DNA of 64,000 nt from Clavelina lepadiformis (taxonomy: Eukaryota > Chordata > Ascidiacea > Aplousobranchia > Clavelinidae), in the NCBI RefSeq assembly GCF_947623445.1, contig NC_135243.1:17678479-17742478 (forward strand). Reading direction: 5' to 3'. How positions within the stretch are numbered: position 1 is the first letter of the stretch; each line of letters begins with the position of its first letter. Positions 1 through 13,000 of this stretch are shown here, piece after piece. The notes under the pieces were generated by a model that saw nothing but the letters and a program-made list of their open reading frames with translations, had not been told where the DNA came from and did no database searches. Both the position numbers and the translations under genes were made by a program.

Positions 1-49
1 CCATACTGCAAAACAATAAACATAGCCACAAAATAAAAAAGCAACATAC

Positions 50-2357
50 ATTCGAATTTGTCGGAGTGCTCCATATTTTCCAAAAATATCATACATTTCT
101 TCTGCAGTGATTTTATATGGAAGATTCCGAACATACAGAATTCGGTTTACTTCAGGAGGTAACCGAACCTGTAACATATCACCGGATACATAGTTAATAG
201 GCTTATCAAAATTATGGAAATGATATATTTAACTGATGATGATTATAATCGGTATTGGGAGAGCGAACAATCATGCTTCTCTAAGAATCAGTATCAAAAC
301 ATCTGTAATAAAATTTAAATGCATATGCTTGCAATTTCAGTCAGTCAGTCAGTTGTTCAATAATTAAATTGACTGGAAATTTGTTTATTTCAAGATGAAA
401 AAGCACATTTAAATATTCTGTTAGTAACCCCTGTTTGAATTAGATGCTATGAAAAAATACAAAACGAACTGTTGCACACAACTTATCTATGAACAGTGAC
501 TAGTATATTAAATTTCAAGAATTGGAATCGCTATTTTTTGAGGCATCACTCACTTGAATCAGTATTAATCTGAAATTGACTCACTAATATTTATTAGACT
601 AGTAGCTAAATGCATATTTATGTACAGCATCTGTGTTAGTCATTCAAAATTTGTTATTACATCATTGTTCTGGTTATTGCTTAACATCACAAATAAAAAA
701 TATTTTGTAACAAATGTTTATGTTTTCAACTATGTGGTGTAGAAGTATGTACAAGATTTTCCTTCAAAGTGGCACTTATGTTGGGGGTATATATTGTGAA
801 TTATGATATAACAATGATTTTAATATAGGATAGTCAAAATGTTACTTTTGGTTAATGCAAGCCAGTATTATCATCAGCCAAAGCCTTTGAATCATAACAC
901 CATACCGGTCTGATACAATATTTAGTTGTCCATTGCTAGCTACACCACAAATTCAAAATACAGTAGAATTCGCCTATATCGACACCTCAAGGGGATGAAG
1001 AAAAAGTGTTGATATAGTTGAATCAATATAAATTGTTCCTACATTCCGGTTTTAGTTCAATGTAAGGGCTTGGTAAGGGTTAAATGTGTACTCTAATCAG
1101 CACTGCCGCTTAATTTTATGTTTTTGCATACATTACGGCAAAGAACAACACAAACAAGATCGTAAAAACTAATGGTAGTTGTATATACACGTAATACGCA
1201 CGCAGATGGTATTGATGCGGAGCAATATGGCGTTACTACAGTAAGGTGACATAGTGACATCATAATTGCCTCAAATACAACTAGGCAACCTAAACCGTCA
1301 TATAATAACGTCAAAAAGTCATAAGTGGGATTAAGTCTCTGAGTGAAAAGAAGAGCTACAACTGTCACTATAAACAAACAAAATGCTCTGGGGGATCAAA
1401 AAAACTGTCGATATAGGCGAATTCTACTGTATCTTTTAATTAGTTTCTCACTCATCTTATGTGATCAAAGAATTGTTTTGTTGCACCTGGGTGTGAATAT
1501 ATTAACGCCTGGTGATTGTTATCGGATGAAAGAGGTAGATGGAAATAAACTAAGTTATACCTAAATATGGGCCAAACATAAAACAATTCCGATCAATAAG
1601 TAAGCAATATAGAGTGCAGTATATTGAATGTGTCTGCATTTATATAACGCAGAACCACAACATCTGGCAGTCTGACTTACTACTCTGTTTAGCAATTAAT
1701 AACTATTTTCACTACAGCGCATTTTCGAAAGCTGATCGTATTCATTTGTTGCAAATTTAAGAGGTGTGTGTAACTGTAGCCTAATAATTGCATATTATTA
1801 TTTGTTGTAAATTAAATGGTAGGAAATTTTATGGAATCTGATGCTGAAAAGTTTTGTTTTCATGTGGTGTGCTTTCACAGCATGGTGTTTAATGTGCCTT
1901 CACAAAGTGTTTGCGCATATAGATATTCAAAATACAACAACACCAGGCACCATGTACGATGATATGAACTTGGCAACAACCAAATGGATCAGAGAATTGG
2001 AAATACACCAATACTCAGTCAAGTATTTAGGTTCAATTCACCCCACCCTTAATGCTTAAATGTTTTCCATTAGCATAAGTTAGTAAATGCAAAAGTAATA
2101 TATATGTACAAAAGGGTAGATTTTATATGATATCATATATATTATAGACTGTCAAAACATAGCATACAAAAATGAATGATTGCTATAACTACCGGTAAAG
2201 CGATCACGGACTAGCAACATAAATGCTACCTGCACACCTTTTTCACAATGGTAACTATTAATCCTATAGCAAACGAATAACTGACATATGGCTTCGCATA
2301 CGATACAATAATAATACAAAAACTTACATTGGCACGACGAGCAGCTTGCATAGCCAT
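50..2357 (-). CDS. SF3B6: SF3B6 (SF3b14/p14), first two coding exons, 3' part off the left edge
   Basis: Encodes the start of the U2 snRNP/SF3b subunit that sits by the branch-point adenosine during pre-mRNA splicing in the nucleus. Exon 1 coding part is complement(2328..2357): [10 protein letters not shown], then a GTAAGT donor. Exon 2 is complement(50..168), 119 bp after a TTACAG acceptor, reading [19 protein letters not shown] and then [13 protein letters not shown], the start of the RRM with the RNP2 strand ILYVRNL. It ends in phase 2 at a GTATGT donor, as needed to continue into the next SF3B6 exon. The match to the metazoan protein is nearly residue for residue, so identity is secure. 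The intron (169..2327) holds a pogo-like inverted-repeat element. Remaining exons must lie to the left of base 1. No promoter element was recognised upstream of 2357. Confidence 0.95.
961..1429. mobile_element. pogo/Tigger-like MITE in the SF3B6 intron
   Basis: A 469-bp non-coding element with terminal inverted repeats of about 24 bp, starting CAGTAGAATTCGCCTATATC at 961 and mirrored at 1406-1429. It is flanked by TA on both sides (959-960, 1430-1431), the target duplication of Tc1/mariner-type elements; the CAG ends with a TTCGC core resemble pogo-like termini. The interior has no transposase reading frame, so it would have to be moved by an autonomous relative in trans. Confidence 0.8.
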
Positions 2358-5144
2358 CTTGGTATTACAGATAGCTTTACAACGTACAAAGAACTTTTAC
2401 AATGTATTAAAAACTTCTGCAACAAAATGCTTAGGATAAATCGAAGAAATTTATATTCTGTATGAAAATTTGAAGGTATGTATATATATCTATATATTAT
2501 GTATCTATGAAAATAGATTACAAAAAACAGCAAACCACACATACCACAACTAGCTCATTAGGCTGTACTTGCCTGTACATAATGTAGGTTATATATCACA
2601 ATAGAAAAGATTTTACACGCAAGGCTTATATATATCAAATCAGTAGCCCCTAGAACTAAACACAATATGAATATAAATATATTTATACATAGATCGTTTG
2701 GAAAAGTCATTGAATAAGCAAACTTGCAAACCCGGGGCCCAAATAGAAAAGGAAAAGATCATAATAATTAAACACATGCAAATTTTGAATCAGAGCTGAA
2801 CAGAACCACTGGGGCAAGTTTAGATTGTGCAGGGCTACATTTCTACCACGAAACCTGGCATCCGGCACTCACGAGTTTTCTGCGGTGCACGTGAGAGCAG
2901 TCTGCATGCAGCAGCCTACCAGTAAGAAGTCGTTACAAATATATTACTGAATTTAGTTTAATTCTAGAAAGTTTGTAAATCCTGCGCAGAATGTTCGCTT
3001 ATGAACCAATTTTCTGGTGTACAATTGCTGTATTGCCATATACTCTATAAGTATTACGTTGGCGTGGCACAAATTTTGACATTACATTTGTTTGGCATAT
3101 TTATCCAGCACACAGAAAGCAAACTTTCCAATAACGGTATAAACACCTTTGCTGGAGTATGGCTATTGTTTCTTCACAATTATACTTTGTTAAAATCTTG
3201 TGTGGATGTTCAAGCGAATACGATTTGTATGGCTTGGAGTTGAATCATAGTTGAAACTTGCTTTCAACTCAATCATTTGCGTTTAACCATGGGAAAAAAT
3301 AGGATGAACACGCTCTATCTAATGTCCATTAAACACAGTAAATTATATTGATAAACTATTTTGATGTAATACTGATGTTGGCAAGAATTATTTTGGCGGT
3401 TGGCCTTTGGTGGACAAAGTTCGTGAATTCAACTATGGCTGTGCATCAAACATCATCATACCATTGCCTTCGAGATTTTGATGCTCTGATTGAAATGACA
3501 AATAACTGGCCAATCTAAATTCTTGCCTTTGAGTTCACAAATCACAACTTACATTTTCGCATTTTAAATAAGTGCTACCCATAATAGTTATAATAGATAT
3601 GTAAGATTTTGTTTGTCTCACATAATTCATTTATTGTTACGATGTCTATGTTTGTGTTGTTTAACAGATGGCGTCACTTTGTTTTTTTGCTAGTAACTTG
3701 CTAAATAACAATACTCTACTGAAAAGTTTGCTTTCAGTGTGCCAGATAAATATAAAGCCAAAATTTGTAATACTGATATTAGGGACAGGTTGAATCAAGT
3801 GTGCATAATCAACCAAGTATTAGACCATTTGCATTGCAAGCATTATTCCAGTACTCTGTGTTATCATTGCAACTTAGAATCACTGTAATTGGCCTCTACT
3901 AGCGTAATTCGTTAGCATAGTTTGGTGTGAAATCTATTTGGACACTCCTTCACACTTATTCGAGCTAGTTTTACTGTTTACTGTTTGGTTAATTTTAATT
4001 AAATAAACATCAAATATATTCATTAGGCTTAAAGCCCTGCCGACCTTTTGCCATAAAAAAGACATTTTCTAAAAATAAACATACGTATAGTACATTATAT
4101 ATGTCTCAAACAGAAACCATAACCTTTATTCTTAAGTATTGTATGCTGATTTTAAGCAAAGGCGCCTTCAAAACGTATCGTTAATTTTTCCCATTGACTG
4201 TAGGGAGCGAAAAGTAAGTTGCTATTCTTGTTAGAGCATGCTCAAACATGATACGATAGATATTTTTTCTAGCCATACCGGTAATACATATATTTGACAT
4301 ATTGGCCATATTTGACATATTGTATATTTTTAGTATTATCTTGATGAAAAAGAAGGATAAATTCCTAGGTAGAAACTTGAAATGTTAACAGAAAAGGGTT
4401 TTAAAATGTTACATACAAAATTTCATTTAAAAATAATTAGCCTAAAACTAAAACTTTGATTAGCAATTTTTGGTAAATCTACGCTTACTGGATATTTTTG
4501 CATACAGTACTGGCTAATCTACCCTACATGTGACTTTTTCACAACAAAACTATGTCACACTTGCACGTTTTTATAATCGACACATTATGTTTTACTGAAA
4601 ATTAGGACAAAAATGTTGTTTTGTATACTTAGAGCATATAGGCTATAGCTGACCGTTTATTATCTATAGTTAGCTAAAACAGAAATATCTGGATAGTAAA
4701 TATTATTGATATCCGAACTAACCCTAATTGTACACCTAAGCGCATACTTCCGTTGCGTCTGAGCATTTTTGCGCACAGTAGCCTTCTGGGTTCTGGTCAT
4801 GGACTGGCCTAATCGCCAAACAAAATAATCGCGCTGTACTAACCTGACTTTTTACTTGTGACTGGCGCCTACTAATTGTGGCGCTAGCAAAATAGTCTCT
4901 AGAGTCTAGACTCTAGAATAAGACAGTTCTGTCACTCCTGAAGCGTTACAAAAAAGCAAGCGCCAAAATACTTGTACTGTAGTAGGTTGGCCAAGAGTTT
5001 AATATTGTATTGTATTGTATTATTGTTTTGTTTATATTTCGTCATTAACTGTGCGGAGCGAAAATTACGTTGCTAACCGTTGTAGTTATAGCACAACAAA
5101 ATACATGTTAACAAAAAGTTAACGACCAGGAAAAAATGGCAAAG
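2358..5144. other. Intergenic stretch upstream of SF3B6, no gene seen
   Basis: AT-rich sequence with short random frames only. It should hold the SF3B6 promoter and 5' UTR near 2360-2600, but no element is distinctive. A segment of about 45 bp around 4190-4235 (GGAGCGAAAAGTAAGTTGCT) recurs in diverged form at 5055-5100 (GGAGCGAAAATTACGTTGCT), marking a small dispersed repeat. Confidence 0.5.
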
Positions 5145-5152
5145 CCCTAGAG

Positions 5153-5514
5153 CAGTGGTTCTTAACCAGGGGGGCGTGAAGCATCTCTCAGGGGGGGCGC
5201 GAGCTCTACAACAATTTCAATTTTTGAAGCTGAATCTGAAGTGAAGCTGCATTTTCTGCTCTCGTTGCTATCAAGACCAAGTACAGAAACAGGCTGAGTG
5301 TTGAAGGAGACTTACGTTGTTCACTCTCTGGAGTTAAACCTCGCATTAAAAATCTAGTCGCTAAGAAGCAGTGTCAAGTATCTCACTGATATGTACAATA
5401 AACAGACAAAACTGCAATTTTGTTAGTATGATACTTATTTAAAATCTAGGGGGGCGCGAGGCAAATGACCATTATTGAAGGGGGGCTTGATAGAAAAAAG
5501 GTTAAGAACCACTG
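5153..5514. mobile_element. hAT-type MITE with exact 8-bp target duplication
   Basis: A 362-bp element with terminal inverted repeats CAGTGGTTCTTAACC / GGTTAAGAACCACTG, flanked on both sides by CCCTAGAG (5145-5152 and 5515-5522). Eight-bp duplications and CAG...CTG ends are the hAT signature. The interior has G-runs (GGGGGGCGCGAG) and no transposase. Confidence 0.9.
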
Positions 5515-5522
5515 CCCTAGAG

Positions 5523-7749
5523 CTTAAAACATGCAAGATAGTATGAAGTTTTATTTTGCTCAGTCGTATTTGACGTAATTATGATGTCATTATGACTTAT
5601 TACGATGTGGCGTTCGTGATAATAATTGCAATAATTTATACAAATTGGCATTTTGCATGAGTTTTTGTATTTTCTCCAGTTTAGATAATGTAATGTTTGC
5701 AAAGCTGCGTATTTCGTGCTAAGCTCTTATTCAAACAAGGAATTCTAAACCGACATATTTGACGCAGATATAAGTATTTCAAGTACCTTGTATTTACGGC
5801 GTAAAGTTTGAAGTGTACTTGATGAAATGTTTGGATGACGAAGAATAATAGATATTACACATACATACGTAGCAATGATAAATATAACATGGCGTTAGCT
5901 GATTGGTTGAGGTGTATGATATAAAAGGTTAAGCTTGGTTCAAATGGTTCTGCTCTGGCTGGCTGGCTAGTCTCTGAGGGCTTGTCTCTTCAGGACTGGC
6001 TAGCACCTCTCTGTTTCAATTTGGATCTGTTGTACTATTTTGGTTTACTCATTATTCAATGGAAGTAAATGTTTATTTCTAATGTGGAACGGTGATGAAA
6101 TTATTTCTGATTTGACTACGACTATTTGGACAATATAACAATTTAGACCTTATGAAGTTGTGCTGACTTAAAGAGACAAGCAGAAAATAGAAAACGCAAC
6201 GGAGTCAAAGACAATTGTCTATAGGAGTCTAAAGGAAAGACTAATAGCCTTGGCTTTAGGCCAACCTAAAAGCAATCCACACCATCATCCCCATAACGAC
6301 TTAAGCAGTATCCACAAATCGTCACGTTGGATAGCTGTCTTTGATTTAGCTATCGTCTTTGTCGGCTGATGAGTCTCTCTCTTCTGACCGTGAAATTTGA
6401 TTGCTCCGTTTATAGCAATATGTAAATGCAATTTAACGCACACTTACTTATCGATTAGATTGCCTGCAAAGAAATGAACAACACAGCAGCAAACAGAACA
6501 CCACTTTTATTTGCAGCTTCCAGTCGCCTGATAATATGTAATGAAATCGTTGTTTATCGTACCTTAACCTGTAAGGTTGATCACTTCACTACAATGTTTG
6601 TTAATAGAATTGTTTATTGCGCTTGATGATATATGAGTCTCCAAGGTCGTTGTATGCTTTTCTCAATCTTGGACTTAATTGTTCACCTTAACGAATTATT
6701 GTCTTATGAAGGTGACAACAAATTTGTCTAACTTGATACTGAACTTCTTCAAATTGAATTCACAATTGTAACACAAGCATGACAACTGTATATACTGATT
6801 ATATTGAAGCTTCTTTGAACGAATACATCTAAATAAAACATTGGGACAGCAACAGCATAAAGACGTACATGTTACGGCGTTGATCGTAAAAGCAAGAATG
6901 AATAACTCAAAGTGCACACACAATAACCAGGAAGTAATCGAATACGTCACACAGTGTTATGCTTCGCTGACTCGATAGACGAGAATTTTATGTCTTACAG
7001 ACTTACACAATCTTATATTACATTAATTTATAATATTATCACATATAATCGAGGTATTTACGTTTGCTTTGAATGTATTCAGTTCACTATATAAAAATTA
7101 ACTTTGCAGACTCGCGAAATAATAATTGATTCCTTCCAGCATAAATCATCTCTTTGATTGTTACTTAAGTTAGTTTTCGCGTTTCTCTTTTCAGTTCTCT
7201 ATTTTCTGTTTTTTGTTGCTTTGAAAATGGAATGCATCGCTTATTTATATGCTTACATAACTTTTTTGTAATGCATAAATTTCTTCTGTAGGCTATATTT
7301 CGTTGTTGAACTCCGAACATTGCACCATCTTGGTTGATTTTGACGTCTGAATTCTGACGTATGTGTTTTCCAAATTCTTATACCAGTTCAAGCGAGGTAA
7401 GGTCTGCAGAGCTTATTAATGCAGATGCAGAGCTTATCTGTCTTAACTTATGCTATGTTAACTTAATTTACCTGTTGAATTAATTTTCTGACTCTATTGT
7501 TGCGTGCGGTTAGAATTCTCCAACCTCTTGTCAGCCGAAAGTTTTTAATATTACAACAGATATAGTTTACAAGAAAAGGTTTTTATTGTAGGTGCTGTAC
7601 ACTTTCTCAATATCACGCATAATCAAAAACATAGTAATACCACTGCTTATAAGATGTCTATTGAGTTGCAAACACCATGACTAGCGTAGTAAGCTCATCT
7701 GGCTCTTTCTGTGTCTCTCCGTCTGGCGAGGTGATAAATGCTTCTGTCT
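5523..7749. other. Intergenic stretch, no gene seen
   Basis: No convincing coding exon, RNA gene or element boundary was found. The few open frames are short, hydrophobic and AT-driven. A short TGGCTGGCTGGC run lies near 5955. Confidence 0.4.
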
Positions 7750-7757
7750 GTAACTAC

Positions 7758-8180
7758 TAGAGATGGGCCGATACGAACCCAAACTCGAATAGATTCGCCG
7801 AATATCACCTTTATGGAAGATTCGAGCAACACGAATACCAACAATGGCGAATCCGAATACAATATTATTTATAAATTTACTGACTTTTGTTAAAAATAAT
7901 GATCTAGTTTCCAGACAAAGCTAAACTAGAGTCAGCAGTACTTATAATGAAGGTCGTTTTCTTAACGATTTTGCTTTTTCAATCGTTTTTTAAACACTAT
8001 TTTTCAAAAGAAACCGATTTGTTTATCGATTACATCATGTTACAAGCAAGACTTGACAAATTTCGGATAAAATTTTATTGTTTGGTTCTAATACGAATAG
8101 ATTCGGGATTCGTTCGTGTCGACCTTCATGATATTCGGGTTCGCACGAACCCGAATTATCTTCCTCGCGGCACATCCCTA
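7758..8180. mobile_element. hAT-like MITE with exact 8-bp target duplication
   Basis: A 423-bp element with imperfect terminal repeats TAGAGATGGGCCG (7758) and, on the other strand, TAGGGATGTGCCG (8180). GTAACTAC is duplicated at 7750-7757 and 8181-8188. The interior has mirrored ATTCG/CGAAT-rich segments (AATAGATTCG near both ends) and a 101-codon frame (7947-8252) that runs past the element end and is not a transposase. Confidence 0.85.
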
Positions 8181-8414
8181 GTAACTACTACTGGTATAAT
8201 GTGCTATTGTGCTGGTATATATTGTGCAAGACTTATCAGATTGTGGCTATGAAGTATAAGATCCTTTTTTACAGGGATCAAACGATATCAGCAAGTACTT
8301 TATGTAGTGAACAAGAAATGAACTCAACGCCCCGTTAAACTGTGACAAATGCTAATGTAGACAACCTTGCCTGCAATATTGTGTTAATGTAGTATCTATG
8401 CTCAAAATTACTTT

Positions 8415-8530
8415 TCACAGTTTCTTGTTAACTTAACATAGTAACCTAAATCTACCTTCTAATCTAATTCCAATAACACCTTAAATACACTTTTGCATGA
8501 CGTTTCTCCTAACCTCTCCGCCTATCTTTC
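8415..8530 (+). repeat. Dispersed repeat, first of three copies
   Basis: Starts TTTTCACAGTTTCTTGTTAAC and continues through AACCTAAATCTACCTTCTAATC and ACACCTTAAATA to TTGCATGACGTTT. The same order of blocks occurs at 63838-64000 and, inverted, around 16075-16185. No coding potential, TSD or tail recognised; class unknown. Confidence 0.6.
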
Positions 8531-8698
8531 ACAACAAGCGGCATGACCTACTTACGATGAAATAGTCACTCCCAATCAATAATCGCGTAACGTGGCGCGT
8601 ATAGCGTAACGTCACTTCTTGTCTATACTCTAGTGATCTAGTCTATAGGTTACTCATCTCTCTTATTAAAGGAAAGACTGTAGGTCTTCTGTATACAT

Positions 8699-8902
8699 CA
8701 GGGGTGGGTAAACTTGTTCAATGAAAGAGTCACTTGCGGAAAACTATAAACACCAGCGAGCCGCAAAATCAGGAGTGTTTGTCAATTTGGTTATTATAAT
8801 ATAATATATAATATTGTATAATTAGTATTTAATTTGGATAGTACTATTCAGCTAGAAGAGCCACAAAAAATATGTCGGCGAGCCGCAGCTTGCCCTCCTT
8901 TG
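8699..8902. mobile_element. Short hAT-type MITE
   Basis: A 204-bp element starting CAGGGGTGGGTAAACTTG and ending GCAGCTTGCCCTCCTTTG. The flanks GTATACAT (8691-8698) and GTATATAT (8903-8910) are an 8-bp duplication with one mismatch. GCGAGCCGC occurs near both ends. Non-coding, AT-rich interior. Confidence 0.75.
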
Positions 8903-8910
8903 GTATATAT

Positions 8911-10042
8911 AATCGTAACAGCATATGTAAGAAGTCGGGACCAGTACGAGAAATAAAGGAAACACTAAAAGTGGTATACCTTTATGCGAAACACGGTTCA
9001 TATGCTAAGAAGGAAAAGGTAATTAGCAAGATTTGTATTTGCTTCTAATTCACACTACTTCAGCAATTAGCAGTAGGTGTCGCATTGATTGATAAATGAT
9101 TTAATTAAAATAGCAGATTAGCAAATTTTAATAATATCATACCTAATATGGAGAAAAGAAGAAGGCAATAAATTTTGAGCGATATGTTTGCAACAAAGTA
9201 ATAAGATTTTACCGAGGTAAATAATATTGGAAGACAGATAGCCTACATTATGTCATCAGAATTTATGATGTTAACAACGTGACAAGTTGGTAGCGACAAA
9301 CAGTTGTTAACAAAGCAATGGAGCCCTGTGAATTGATTCAAACTCCTGCAAATATAAATTACCAGTACTTATCCGAGATTTTTTAGGTTAGATAACTTGT
9401 TAGTTGACAAAGCATTTAACGACAAAACCGCCAATTGGCAAATGAAGTTTGTTTACATGCAATTGGTTGTGTCGGGCAATCAATGTAATTAAACCGGTTT
9501 TCAGTGAGTGATTTCAATGTTCTCATAAACGTCTCGATGCTTGAACCTGGGTAGATTTAAGTTTCGCTATAATGGCTACCAATGCTTTCCAATTAGTTTG
9601 TCCAGAACAATCGCTTGAAAACGAAAAGTATGTTTATGCAAAAAATGTTGATCGTACTTTGTGCATGCTATGGCTTAGAATCACATTCTGTGGGCTTTAA
9701 ATGTCTAGTTGTTTACTGTAACTCGAAAAGTTTTGTCAGATAAACTATCTCTCGTCAACCATCTATAGCCAAAACGTCGACCCATCAGGAATAACCGCAC
9801 TGCCATAGTATACTGTGTTGTGTTAACACTGGCGCAGATATCTGAAACCACTCGACAAAAGCTCTTGGTAACCTCATACTGTATAACTGGATTGGCATGA
9901 AGGACTCATTTTTCGCTCTTGTCTTCTGGGTTTAAACATTTGTTTCAGGTTACAGTGGTGACTGACTACAAGTTGGCTAAGTCAGTGGTTTATTTGATCA
10001 ATAAGTAATTTTTGGTAGAAGACACTTTCACCATATACTGTA
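8911..10042. other. Upstream region of the intact MFSD6-like gene
   Basis: Holds the presumptive promoter of the gene starting at 10043. The last bases before the start codon (CATATACTGTAATG) resemble the positions before exon 1 of the second copy (TCATATACTGTGATG) and of the relic at 15000, so this short block is ancestral. No TATA box or other factor site can be asserted. A short frame starting ATGGCTACC at 9571 is not claimed as an exon. Confidence 0.4.
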
Positions 10043-13000
10043 ATGGGAGAAACTTATGGCGAAAGGGAAAGTTCAGGTAGGGCGAGTAATAGCTATTGCT
10101 GTTTATGCATGGTCAAGTTGTGGCAGCACTATAACAATTACGAAGTTGGTACGTTAATTACTATAGTGGTGAGTAATCTGTTTGATAATTAACTTTGTTT
10201 TTCTTAGGTATAGGCTCAAATAACCTGAAGCAATGTTTCAGCATAAACACAGCATACCTTCCGCTAAAAGTGCTCTACTTTCTCTACCTCGCAGGTGCTT
10301 GTGTTGTTATAATTGCGGTCTTTTAGTATATGCCTTCACTCCGTAAATCAATTAGTATGTATCCAATCATTTTCTGTTTAGGGGAAGCTTCCTTTTTGGT
10401 ATTTTTATCTGTGTTCATGAGACATCTTGGTTTATCCACTCAACAAAGCGGCATTCTTTTTGCTGTACATCGTTCTCTCGGTATTATAGCTTCACCTGTA
10501 TTTGGGGCCATTTCCGACAAAACGGGTCGACCTAAAACTGTGCTAATAGCGCTGCTGCTTGCAGCTTCTTTCACATCTTTATCTTTGTTAAGCGTTCCTG
10601 TACAATCCTATCAGCGGGTGGTAGAGTCAGGTAAAATGTTTTGTATAGATCTGTGCGTAGCCATGGCGGTTCGACTACTGGATAAAGTTTCTAAAAAATT
10701 GTTTATGTGTGTTGCTTTTATAAATTGCAATATGTTTTTATTTCTACCTTTAGTAAGACTTGAAACCCACAATACGAAGGAAATGAAATATAACATAACA
10801 ACTGAAAACATGAAAAACCTGACCATCGAAGTGAAGGTAATTCAAGCTATAACTTTTACAAGTTGAATGCAGACATAATTTCGTAATATATGTATACACG
10901 CATATTGTTACATTTACATAGACCTTGCTCAATGTTATAAAAAACATTACAGTAGATTTAAAATCTTTGTTTTTACTAAAGGGATTTCTTGCCCAATGCA
11001 ATTTTAATTGGATGAAATAAGACTAACATCGTGAATAAGAATAGCATATAAATAGCTGTATCGAAACATAGAAAAACGTCAACTAACTTATCCTCACTGT
11101 ATTATGAAATTATGAGTTTTTGAAGTTATTGGTACTGAGATAGTAATATTTTTCTGTTACTGTTATTGTTATAAAAATACATGCGTTGCCAATCTAACAG
11201 AGCTTATCTTACTGGCCCAACCTTGGCATATTTTACTGTACTATAAATAGCCTTTTTTTTCTTTGAAACCATTAACAGTAACGATAAAATTTTATTGCTG
11301 ACAGAGTTTCCACTTGCTTTAGCAGACTGAGCAGTACGACATTACATTTTGGGTTTCATTATCACTGCTTACAGTGGCTGCATTTTTCTACACTAGCCCA
11401 ATATCAATCATTGAAGCTACAACGTACAAAATACTTGGTGCTAAAGACAAGCATAATTATGGACTACAAAGGCTTTGGGGGTCCATAGGATTTGGTATTG
11501 CATCTGTTCTTAGCGGATATTTAAAAGGTAGTCTTCTTCTTTTAAAGTTGTTACTTGTTAATATAACCTAAGACAAACCTGGTGAAATCAAAAACGTTCA
11601 ACCACAGGCAGGACAATACGCACGGTATAGGCTGCCATAATCTCTTGATCACAAACAAAAACAGGAAAAAGCTGCCATATGTTACCTACGCGATAAGAGC
11701 TAACTCATTTCAAGTATCTAAATAAAAATAAAAACTCTTACCAAAGTTTTCTGTTAGATTTCTTTACTTCCTTTTCCGATGCCACTACATCCAACATACA
11801 ATTCATTCCTTCGTTTGGAGGGGCGTGGCTCTTTTGGATTCTATCAGCTGTTGTTGTTTCTAAACTTCCTGTTGCTAATTGCTTGAGCGAGCCAATTCTG
11901 CTTCGAAACATTAAGGTGAGATTTTAAATGGTTGTAATTAAGTATAACATGCATTTTTTGTTTTGGAGGGGAGCGTATGTTTCATTGACAACATGTCGTT
12001 CTACGTTATGTTCTGAATGATCCATAATTAAAGCGTTTGAGCATCCATGGAAGTGACCGAACAGTAGGTCTATATTCTCGAGCAATATTTTTACCTTGAG
12101 GAAATGTTATTATGACGTCATTTTAACAGGTACAGTATCAAACAAAGAGCTTAGTATGCCATGTTTCTTGAACAAAGTGTTGTGTGCTTGCACGTCATTT
12201 GTAAAACGATAATACTGTAAGAACCAAAACAGTAGAAAATATTTCATTATTCAAAGAACCAACTATACCATATTAATAAAAAAGTCTTTTCTACTGTTTT
12301 GGCTCTTGTATTTGTTCTGCAGTACGTATGAGTCGTAATTCCCAACACTTTGTTCGTATGTCATTGTTTTAGAAAGGAATATTTTACGGTTATACAGCGC
12401 AATGCAGAAAGAGAAGGGGCATGTTGCCAAATAATCATAGTTTAAGACGAACTGAACAAAGCTGCTACTCAAAAACCAGCAAATCAGCAAGAAAAGGCAG
12501 CAAAATTGTAAATTTTGTAAACACTTATCCTGGAAGTTGCCATGTTTGATTAATCAATTATAATTGTGCTGCCGATATTGATCATTTCATCCCCTATTTG
12601 CCGTGGTTTATTTTAGCTCTTATTTGCCTTGTATATGCTCTCATAATTGAACACTATCATAATAAGCCACAAGTTGAACAGTTTTAGGCTCAGATTGTAC
12701 CAATCTAACTCAAATATTGATTGATGTGGTGCCAATTCTACTGGGTTTAGTCTAAATCTTGTGTTGAATATCGCGACTTCAGTATTTTAATGTTTACTCC
12801 ACTCGTTTCAGCAAAGCTTGTAAGTACGTACGTGTGTATACTGTACTGTATAATGTCACTGTAGAAACAAGATTTTATGTAAACTCCCAACAACAAAAAA
12901 CATAGTTACCCTTTGGTTTAGCAATTTCTCTAAACACATTTTTAACTGTTATCATCTTTTAAATGTTTACCAATCCGATTTGATTTTTGAGAATGTTTGT

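Noticed and set aside
1093-8252. Small open frames of 60-101 codons in the first 8 kb
   Set aside because: AT-biased composition, no domain, no compatible splice signals and no homology I recognise. The real exons here (SF3B6) lie in other places or frames.
9571-9628. ATGGCTACCAATGC... followed by a GTATGT donor, a possible first exon (MATNAFQLVCPEQSLENE)
   Set aside because: Its phase does not fit the next transporter exon and no partner exon was found. Not supported without transcript data.
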